Shown piece by piece: positions 1-4,506 of a stretch of 6,601 nt of DNA. The first letter of the stretch is position 1. Every line of letters starts with the position of its first letter. Source of the stretch: RGIG5579 sp045601445 (lineage in GTDB: Bacteria > Bacillota > Clostridia > Oscillospirales > SIG627); assembly GCA_045601445.1 (NCBI GenBank), contig JAZRZQ010000009.1, positions 1 to 6,601 on the forward strand, read 5' to 3'. Position numbers and translations under genes: made by a program. Under the pieces are notes generated by a model. That model saw only the letters and a program-made list of their open reading frames with translations. It did not search any database and had not been told where the DNA came from.

Positions 1-180
1 TGCGGTGCCCGAAATTTTTCGCTCGCTTATCGCTTCGCAAAATTTCGACCGCGGCTGCTCCTTTTTGCTCGCTTCATCTGCCTCCGGCAGCGCTCGCAAA
101 CGTCCCCACTTCGATACCTCTGCATCTATGGTTATACTCCGATTGGAGGATAACGGCAAATTCATTTGCCGCATTAGTTT
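1..180. repeat. Structured non-coding element with four inverted repeats
   Basis: I see no credible gene here. The stretch carries four closely packed inverted repeats: 10-18 with 39-47 (arm CGAAATTTT); 78-82 with 86-90 (CTGCC/GGCAG), enclosed by TTTGC 64-68 and GCAAA 96-100; 132-140 with 145-153 (one mismatch, loop GATT); and 154-161 with 164-171 (CGGCAAAT/ATTTGCCG), the last two directly abutting. A direct repeat resembling TTTTT(C)GCTCGCTT occurs at about 15-28 and 62-74. The element lies just downstream of the minus-strand transporter gene, but the hairpins lack the T-run of an intrinsic terminator on either strand. From memory it resembles dispersed intergenic sequences in assemblies of uncultured gut Clostridia; I could not check that. 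The left boundary is cut by the window. An open frame across it (5-301) starts at GTG without a ribosome binding site and runs antisense into the transporter, so I treat it as chance. Confidence 0.4.
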
Positions 181-200
181 AACACAAACAAGCGAGAATG

Positions 201-1610
201 TCAAATGGTTTTTTTCGGGAAAGGGATTTTTTCTTTTCGTTTTGGCTTTGCTTTGGGCAAAAGGGGCAAAACACAGCGGTACAGCGCGAAGAGGGCGATA
301 AAATTCGGGATGGCCATCAGGGCGTTCATCAGATCCGAAAAGAGCCAGACCGTTTGCATCGGGATCACCGCGCCGAGAGCACAGCAAAGCACGAACAAGA
401 CGAGGTAGGGTGTACGGGCGCGCGCTCCGAAGAGAAACTCGGCACAGCGAGAGCCGTAAAGCGACCAGCCGATCAGAGTGGTGAAGGCAAAGAGGATCAG
501 GCAGGCGGCGACGGTGACGCGGGAAAGCGTTTTTCCGAACACGGTTGCAAAGGCGGCGCTGATGAGGGTGGCATCCGCCGCAGACGCGGAAACGATCAGC
601 TCCTCGGGCAAGGCGGTGGCAACGGCAAGGGCGGTCATCGTACAGACGACGAGCGTATCGGCAAAGACCTCGAAGATGCCAAGCAATCCTTGACGGATGG
701 GATCGTTTGTTTCGGCGCAGGCGTGCGCAATGGCGGCAGAGCCGAGTCCCGCCTCGTTGGAGAAGGCACTGCGCCGAAGTCCCCAATGCAGTGCCGTTTG
801 GGCGGCGATGCCCGCACCCGCACCGACGGCGGCGCGCGGGGCAAAGGCGTCCCCCACGATGCGTGAGAGGACAGGCAGGATGCGATCGGCGTGGAACAGC
901 ACGGTCACCGTGGCAAAGAGCAAAAACAGCACGGTTGCGATCGGCACCAATCGCTCGCTGAACTGCCCGACACGCCGCGCCCCGCCGAACACCGCCTTAG
1001 CCAAAAGAAGCGCGCTCACGACGCCGACGCCGACCGAGATCAGGGCGCGCTGATGCACCGAAAGCGGCGCGAAGCCCTCGCAGGCAGAAAGGAGCGCCGA
1101 GGCCATACTGTTCGTCTGCGCGAGATTTCCCATCCCGAGCGCGGCAAGCGAGGCAAAGAGCGCAAAGGCCGCGCCGAGCGCGGCAAAGGCGGGCTTTCGC
1201 GCGCCTTGAAGGGCGACCATCGGCCCGCCGATCCACTCCCCGTTCTCCGTGCGGCGGCGCGTGCGAATGGCGATGGCCACCTCGAAGAACTTGATAATCA
1301 TCCCCAAAAACGCGGCGATCCACATCCAGAACACCGCTCCGAAGCCGCCCAAGGCGAGCGCTTGGCAGGTGCCGACGATGCTCCCCGTGCCGAGCGTGCC
1401 CGCAAGCGCCGTACACATCGCCTGAAACGGGGAAACGCCGCCCTTCGTGCGATCCTTTTTCGTCCCAAGCGCCAGACGCAGGGCCTTGGGCAAACAGCGA
1501 AACTGAAACAGGCGGCTCTTCACCGTGAAAAACACACCGCCGAAAAGCACGCAGGGCATCAAGATCCCTTGCCAGACGACTGTGCCAAGATAAGAAAGCA
1601 GTGCATTCAT
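201..1610 (-). CDS. AGCS-family sodium:alanine/glycine symporter
   Basis: Integral membrane symporter that should import a small neutral amino acid (alanine or glycine in characterised members) with sodium. The product is 469 residues, normal for the family, and almost entirely hydrophobic helices ending in a Lys-rich cytoplasmic tail (about 453-467). Family blocks are clear: GTLGTGSIVG at 71-80, GAVFWMW at 91-97, FSNEAGLGSA at 283-292, IAHA at 294-297, GWSLYG at 381-386 and DLMNALMAIPN at 426-436. Two deviations stand out: Ser77 where GTGN(I) is usual, and Ala293 where the family usually has Pro (GSAPIAHA). I chose the ATG at 1610 because GGAGGGG sits six bases upstream; a TTG five codons earlier has no such site. 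The upstream lipoprotein gene ends in a strong terminator, so this gene is probably transcribed on its own from a promoter within 1634-1670. No terminator with a T-run is visible after the stop. The family call is near certain; the substrate is inferred. Confidence 0.95.
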   Translation of the reverse strand: MNALLSYLGTVVWQGILMPCVLFGGVFFTVKSRLFQFRCLPKALRLALGTKKDRTKGGVSPFQAMCTALAGTLGTGSIVGTCQALALGGFGAVFWMWIAAFLGMIIKFFEVAIAIRTRRRTENGEWIGGPMVALQGARKPAFAALGAAFALFASLAALGMGNLAQTNSMASALLSACEGFAPLSVHQRALISVGVGVVSALLLAKAVFGGARRVGQFSERLVPIATVLFLLFATVTVLFHADRILPVLSRIVGDAFAPRAAVGAGAGIAAQTALHWGLRRSAFSNEAGLGSAAIAHACAETNDPIRQGLLGIFEVFADTLVVCTMTALAVATALPEELIVSASAADATLISAAFATVFGKTLSRVTVAACLILFAFTTLIGWSLYGSRCAEFLFGARARTPYLVLFVLCCALGAVIPMQTVWLFSDLMNALMAIPNFIALFALYRCVLPLLPKAKPKRKEKIPFPKKTI

Positions 1611-1616
1611 CCCTTG

Positions 1617-1623
1617 CCCCTCC
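1617..1623 (-). promoter_or_regulatory. Ribosome binding site of the AGCS symporter gene
   Basis: On the minus strand the sequence reads GGAGGGG, then six bases (CAAGGG), then ATG at 1610. This fixes the start at 1610 rather than at the in-frame TTG at 1625, which overlaps the site itself. Confidence 0.8.
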
Positions 1624-1640
1624 AAACCATCGGATGCCGT

Positions 1641-1669
1641 ATTCTATGCGGTGGGGCGTAAAAAAAGAA
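1641..1669 (-). promoter_or_regulatory. Candidate promoter of the AGCS symporter gene
   Basis: The minus strand has a good -10 box, TAGAAT (1641-1646). A poor -35, TTCTTT (1664-1669), lies 17 bases upstream, inside the T-run side of the preceding terminator. Some promoter is needed here because the terminator should isolate the gene from upstream transcription. The -10 is reasonable but the -35 matches the consensus at only two positions. Confidence 0.3.
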
Positions 1670-1688
1670 GCCCGTCGGGGCTTCTTTT
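1660..1688 (-). terminator. Intrinsic terminator of the lipoprotein gene
   Basis: GAAGCCC (1667-1673) pairs perfectly with GGGCTTC (1678-1684) around a four-base loop. Flanking AAAA (1663-1666) and TTTT (1685-1688) extend the stem to 11 pairs. On the minus strand the stem is followed by seven T residues (1660-1666), a textbook Rho-independent terminator for the lipoprotein gene, whose stop codon (1687-1689) lies at the foot of the stem. The plus strand also has a short T-run (1685-1688), but no plus-strand gene approaches from the left. Confidence 0.9.
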
Positions 1689-2187
1689 ACAGCGGCAAAA
1701 GCGGCAGGGTGATGCTTCCGCTCTTTTGCAGATACACGCTGTTCTCCTCTGCTTTCACGGACAGCGTACACGCTTGCCAATCAGCGATCAGCTTCAAAAA
1801 GGATTCGCCGTCAAGCCAGATCTCCTCTTCCGAGATCTCCCGCACGGCCGAGACGCCCTCGGGCGCCGGAATCGAGAGGTCTGCGCTCGTCAGATCCAAG
1901 GTCTTTTCCCCCTTGGAGTGAACCAGACGAAGCGTGCTCTCCCCTCTTTCGGCGGTGATGCCGAGCGTCCCCGCAAGCGCAAGCAACGGAAGCTTGACGC
2001 GCGCTCCGCCCTCCAGCCACGCCACCTCAATTTCCTGCGGCACGCCGTCGTAGTAAAATACGATCCCCTCTTCTTCAGGCCCTCCTCCCATCACGTTCGG
2101 AACGGTGGTAACGGGCGGCTCGGAAGAGCAGGATGCGGCAAGCAAAACGAGCATCAAACAAAGCACGGCACAAGCAATTTTTTTCAT
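1687..2187 (-). CDS. Lipoprotein with stalk-like (copper amine oxidase N-like) domain
   Basis: The 166-residue product begins MKKI followed by a hydrophobic stretch (about 5-18) and LLAASC, with Cys20 as the likely lipid-modified residue. The -3 position is Ala rather than the usual Leu, so the lipobox is slightly atypical. A short Pro/Gly/Glu linker (23-41) follows. The rest has the two-part rhythm of stalk or copper amine oxidase N-terminal-like domains: DGVPQEIEV (48-56), then LEGGARVKLPLLALAGTLGI (58-77) with a following short strand TLRLV, then a second half with WLDGESFLKLIADW (124-137) and strands TLSV and VYL. Such domains occur on extracytoplasmic proteins of Clostridia and are usually structural rather than copper enzymes. 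AAGGAG lies five bases before the ATG (2193-2198). The gene is divergent from the small membrane protein gene. The lipoprotein call is firm; the domain call is by pattern only and no specific role can be named. Confidence 0.8.
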   Translation of the reverse strand: MKKIACAVLCLMLVLLAASCSSEPPVTTVPNVMGGGPEEEGIVFYYDGVPQEIEVAWLEGGARVKLPLLALAGTLGITAERGESTLRLVHSKGEKTLDLTSADLSIPAPEGVSAVREISEEEIWLDGESFLKLIADWQACTLSVKAEENSVYLQKSGSITLPLLPL

Positions 2188-2268
2188 AATTTCTCCTTAA
2201 AAGTCCGTTTTATGGGACATATATTCGGTTATACTGATCTCAGAACAAGAGAAAAGGAGGTCAAAACG
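2188..2268. promoter_or_regulatory. Divergent intergenic region, lipoprotein and small membrane protein
   Basis: This 81-base AT-rich gap separates two diverging genes, so it should hold promoters for both. On the plus strand TATACT (2230-2235) is a good -10, but the position 17 bases upstream (2207-2212, GTTTTA) is a weak -35. The -10 and the bases after it (TATACTGAT) are identical to those of the better-supported minus-strand promoter at 2998-3026. On the minus strand TTGTTC (2243-2248) with AATATA 17 bases on (2220-2225) is a weak candidate for the lipoprotein gene. I see no riboswitch-like structure. Confidence 0.4.
2254..2261 (+). promoter_or_regulatory. Consensus ribosome binding site of the 53-residue ORF
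   Basis: AAGGAGGT, a full match to the anti-Shine-Dalgarno complement, sits seven bases before the ATG at 2269. It is the strongest ribosome binding site in the window. It is the main reason to accept the short gene and to reject much longer readings of the same frame that begin far upstream. Confidence 0.85.
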
Positions 2269-2430
2269 ATGACCGGAAATTACACAAAGGAAGTATTGCT
2301 GCAAAGACAGAAGGCACACATTCGCCACCTGCTTCGCGAGCAGAAACGGGCGCGTCTGGAAAAACAGATCCTCACGGGGCTGTGTCTGGCGCTGATGACC
2401 TTTCTCGGAGCGGTTTTGATCCTGATTTAA
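2269..2430 (+). CDS. Small basic C-tail-anchored membrane protein, function unknown
   Basis: A 53-residue protein, MTGNYTKEVL at the start, that I do not recognise. Residues 7-33 form a charged, strongly basic stretch rich in Gln, Arg, Lys and Leu, likely an amphipathic helix. Residues 34-53 are one hydrophobic segment (ILTGLCLALMTFLGAVLILI) that ends exactly at the stop codon. By the positive-inside rule the N-terminus is cytoplasmic and the protein is a C-terminal membrane anchor with no outside domain. Start choice rests on a consensus AAGGAGGT seven bases upstream. The frame stays open far upstream, but that part overlaps the lipoprotein gene and lacks any start signal. The stop overlaps the stop of the converging phosphodiesterase gene. 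It could be a membrane regulator or assembly factor, or a degraded N-terminus of a longer protein, but no remnant follows the stop. That it is a real gene is likely; the function is unknown. Confidence 0.75.
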   Translation: MTGNYTKEVLLQRQKAHIRHLLREQKRARLEKQILTGLCLALMTFLGAVLILI

Positions 2431-2969
2431 AGTGCAAGGCTGTGGTAGGGCGTACCGTCGAGGGTCTTCCAGGTAAAGCCGAGATCGTCCCAGATCATAT
2501 ACCCGCGCTCGGAAGAGCCCTTGGGCAGGGTGACCGAGCCGGGATTGCAAACGAGGATGCCCTCGTGCTCCTCCCAGATCGGGATATGGGTATGCCCGTG
2601 CAGCAGCACGTCTCCCTTTTGAAGCGGCGGCAGGTTCGTCGCGTGAAAGCGATGCCCGTGGGTGGCAAACACGGCGCGGCGGCCTGCGGTGAACAGGGCG
2701 TAGTCGGCCAGAATGGGAAAGGAAAGCACCATCTGATCGACCTCGGTGTCACAATTTCCGCGCACGCAGAAAATGACGTTTTTGCGAGCGTTGAGAAGCT
2801 CGATGACCTTTTTGGGAGCGTAATGCTCGGGCAGGTCGTTGCGAGGGCCGTGGTAGAGAAGATCGCCCAAAAGCAAAAGGCGATCGGCGCCCTCGGCGTC
2901 AAAGCGGGCCAAAAGCGCGCGGCAGGTCTCGGCAGAGCCGTGCAGATCGGATGCAATCAGAAATTTCAT
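2427..2969 (-). CDS. yfcE: YfcE/MJ0936-type metallophosphodiesterase
   Basis: A cytoplasmic two-metal phosphodiesterase of the calcineurin-like superfamily; E. coli YfcE cleaves model phosphodiesters with manganese, and its natural substrate is unknown. The product is 180 residues, close to YfcE's length. All five motifs are present: SDLHG with Asp8 and His10; LLGDLLYHG with Asp36; RGNCD (70-74) with Asn72; ATHGHRF (102-108) with His104; and LHGHTHIP (123-130) with His126 and His128. NPGSVTLPKG (142-151) follows. RGNCD followed by EVDQM (76-80) and FP (84-85) is typical of the YfcE group rather than of larger calcineurin-like enzymes. I start it at ATG 2969 because the domain begins directly with MKFLIASDLHG. 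The longer open frame up to 3098 has no family match and would start upstream of the gene's own promoter. AAAGGA lies ten bases before the start. It is divergent from trkA and convergent with the small membrane protein gene, sharing TTAA at the stops. Confidence 0.93.
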   Translation of the reverse strand: MKFLIASDLHGSAETCRALLARFDAEGADRLLLLGDLLYHGPRNDLPEHYAPKKVIELLNARKNVIFCVRGNCDTEVDQMVLSFPILADYALFTAGRRAVFATHGHRFHATNLPPLQKGDVLLHGHTHIPIWEEHEGILVCNPGSVTLPKGSSERGYMIWDDLGFTWKTLDGTPYHSLAL

Positions 2970-2997
2970 AGCGTTCCCGTCCTTTCTTATCCTAATC

Positions 2998-3026
2998 AGT
3001 ATAGCAAATGAACGCTCCGAGAGCAA
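2998..3026 (-). promoter_or_regulatory. Promoter of the YfcE-type gene
   Basis: On the minus strand: TTGCTC (-35, 3021-3026), a 17-base spacer, then TATACT (-10, 2998-3003) preceded by TGC, an extended -10 element. Predicted transcription start is about 2991, giving a leader of roughly 22 bases. The -35 lies over the outer end of the left arm of the inverted repeat at 3024-3085. Confidence 0.7.
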
Positions 3027-3085
3027 GAGCTTTTCTTCTTTTTGTTCGACAAAAACAAATCGGACGAGCAAATGGAAAGCTCTTG
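3024..3085. repeat. Inverted repeat joining the divergent yfcE and trkA promoters
   Basis: CAAGAGCTTT (3024-3033) is a perfect inverted match to AAAGCTCTTG (3076-3085). It extends through one G-T type position to 12 (3024-3035 with 3074-3085). Inside it TTTGTTCG (3041-3048) can pair with CGAGCAAA (3065-3072), with one wobble. An alternative small palindrome, TTTTTGT-TCG-ACAAAAA, spans 3039-3055. The outer arms end on the TTG of each divergent -35 box, so both promoters are preceded by nearly the same 12 bases, G(A/G)AAAGCTCTTG. This geometry fits a shared operator or upstream promoter element. It lies upstream of both predicted transcription starts, so it would act as DNA rather than as an RNA hairpin in either leader. 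Confidence 0.6.
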
Positions 3086-3111
3086 AATTTTCCGTCACAG
3101 CGTGCTACAAT
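3083..3111 (+). promoter_or_regulatory. Promoter of the trkA-trkH operon
   Basis: TTGAAT (-35, 3083-3088), a 17-base spacer and TACAAT (-10, 3106-3111) preceded by TGC, an extended -10 element. Predicted start is near 3118, leaving a leader of about 26 bases, too short for a riboswitch. This is the best sigma-A type promoter in the window. Its -35 overlaps the right arm of the inverted repeat at 3024-3085. Confidence 0.8.
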
Positions 3112-3143
3112 GAAAAAAAGTATGAATCAAGAAGGAAGTACGA

Positions 3144-4502
3144 ATGAATATTATTGTAGTCGGCATCGGAAAGAACGGAATGGCCCTTCTGCAAAGCCTG
3201 ACCGCCGAGGGACACGACGTCATTGCCATTGATAACGATCCGCAGATCATTTCGCAGGTCTCCAACCAATTTGACCTGATGTGTGTCTGCGGCAACGGCG
3301 TCGATTGGGAGACGCTGTCTGAGGCAAGGGCGGACAAGGCCGAGCTTCTCATTGCGGTCACGGGCTCAGACGAATTTAATATGCTCTGCTGCTTTATGGC
3401 CAAAAAGGTAGGCGCGAAGCACACGGTGGCACGCATTCGCAAGCCCGAATACAACGACCAGAGCCTCGGCTTTATGCGCCAACAGCTCGAGCTTTCCATG
3501 GTCATCAATCCCGACGCGCTGGCGGCCAAGGAGCTGTTCAATCTCTTAAAGCTCCCCGGAGCGGCCAACATCGAGACCTTTTCCCGCCGCCGCTTCGAGC
3601 TGGTCGAGCTGATTTTGAGAGAAAACTCCCTGCTCGACGGTATTTCCCTGCAGGAAATGAGAAAAAAATATCCCGCGGCGTATCTGGTCGGAATGGTGCA
3701 TCGCGACGGCGAGACCGTCATCCCCGGCGGTACCTTCCGCTTAAAGAGCGGGGATCGCATCGGTCTGACGGGAACGGCCAAGGAGATCGAGCGCTTGCTC
3801 TCGCTTCTCGGCCTGCTTCAGGGAAAGGCGAAATCGGTGATGATCGTCGGCGCGAGCCGAACGGCCTTTTATTTGACGAAAATGCTCATTGATTCGGGAA
3901 GCCGCGTGACGGTCATCGAAAAGGACAAGGCCGTCTGCGAGCAATTTGCCGAGGCCGTGCCCGAGGCGGTCGTCATTTGCGGCGACGGAGCGAACGAGGA
4001 GCTGCTTCTGGAGGAGAGGCTTGACTCGATGGACGCCTTCGTCTCTCTGACAGGCTCGGACGAAAAGAACATCCTGCTCTCCTGCCTTGCCAACACCCGC
4101 GGGGTTCAGCAGGTCATCACCAAGATCAACCGCGAGGAGTTCTACTCCATTGCGGGGCGCTTGGGGCTGGACTGCATCGTCACGCCCAAGCAGTTTATGA
4201 ACGATCTGCTCACCCGCTTTGCCCGCGCGCTGGACAATTCCGTCGGCAGCAGTGTGGAAACGCTGTATAAATTGATGGGCGGCGCGGCCGAAGCCTTGGA
4301 ATTTGTCGTACGCGAGGAATTTCCCGCCAAGGACGTCCCCTTAAAGGAATTACAGCTCAAGCCCAACACCCTGATCGCAGGCATCCTTCGCGGAAGGAAG
4401 GTCATCATTCCCACGGGTAACGACGTGATCTGCGTCGGGGACAGCGTGGTCGTTCTGACGGCCGCGGGCGGCCTGACCGACTTAAAGGACATTCTGAGGT
4501 AG
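3144..4502 (+). CDS. trkA: TrkA, RCK-type regulatory subunit of Trk potassium uptake
   Basis: Peripheral cytoplasmic protein that forms a gating ring under TrkH and controls potassium uptake by nucleotide binding. At 452 residues it has the tandem TrkA layout rather than the single-unit KtrA form: RCK_N (about 1-120), RCK_C (about 140-217), a second RCK_N (about 230-345) and a second RCK_C (about 365-452). The first nucleotide site is intact: GIGKNG at 7-12, acidic Asp30 ending the second strand (NAD/NADH type), and CGNG at 49-52. The second is degenerate: GASRTA at 236-241 lacks the second and third glycines, though Glu259 and CGDG (279-282) remain. The first RCK_C ends GGTFRLKSGDRIGLTG; the second ends near GDSVVVLT. 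AAGGAAG lies five bases before the ATG. It has its own promoter and leads an operon; trkH starts four bases after the stop. RCK_C domains can bind cyclic di-AMP in Bacillota; whether these do is unknown. Confidence 0.96.
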   Translation: MNIIVVGIGKNGMALLQSLTAEGHDVIAIDNDPQIISQVSNQFDLMCVCGNGVDWETLSEARADKAELLIAVTGSDEFNMLCCFMAKKVGAKHTVARIRKPEYNDQSLGFMRQQLELSMVINPDALAAKELFNLLKLPGAANIETFSRRRFELVELILRENSLLDGISLQEMRKKYPAAYLVGMVHRDGETVIPGGTFRLKSGDRIGLTGTAKEIERLLSLLGLLQGKAKSVMIVGASRTAFYLTKMLIDSGSRVTVIEKDKAVCEQFAEAVPEAVVICGDGANEELLLEERLDSMDAFVSLTGSDEKNILLSCLANTRGVQQVITKINREEFYSIAGRLGLDCIVTPKQFMNDLLTRFARALDNSVGSSVETLYKLMGGAAEALEFVVREEFPAKDVPLKELQLKPNTLIAGILRGRKVIIPTGNDVICVGDSVVVLTAAGGLTDLKDILR

Positions 4503-4506
4503 TGCG

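Noticed and set aside
5..301. A 98-codon plus-strand frame beginning with GTG at the left edge
   Set aside because: It has no ribosome binding site in view, overlaps the repeat-like element, and its last 100 bases are antisense to the transporter. Similar strings may have been annotated as hypothetical proteins elsewhere, but the DNA looks non-coding.
198..1661. Two plus-strand open frames (198-866 and 891-1661) opposite the transporter
   Set aside because: Both are rich in Arg, Gly and Glu with no recognisable domain or ribosome binding site, and they lie antisense to a clear AGCS transporter.
1651..2268. The long in-frame extension of the 53-residue gene
   Set aside because: It is antisense to the lipoprotein gene, and the consensus ribosome binding site lies directly before the ATG at 2269.
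3039..3055. TTTTTGT-TCG-ACAAAAA as an SOS (LexA) box
   Set aside because: The Gram-positive LexA box needs GAAC and GTTC arms spaced by four bases; only one half-like GTTCG is present and the neighbouring genes are not SOS genes.
3024..3085. The inverted repeat as a riboswitch or terminator
   Set aside because: Both predicted transcription starts lie outside it, so neither leader contains it. There is no T-run after the stem, and the trkA leader of about 26 bases is too short for a cyclic di-AMP riboswitch.
2970..3098. A 43-codon N-terminal extension of the YfcE-type gene
   Set aside because: The family fold starts at MKFLIASDLHG. The extension would need translation from upstream of the predicted promoter and has no family similarity.
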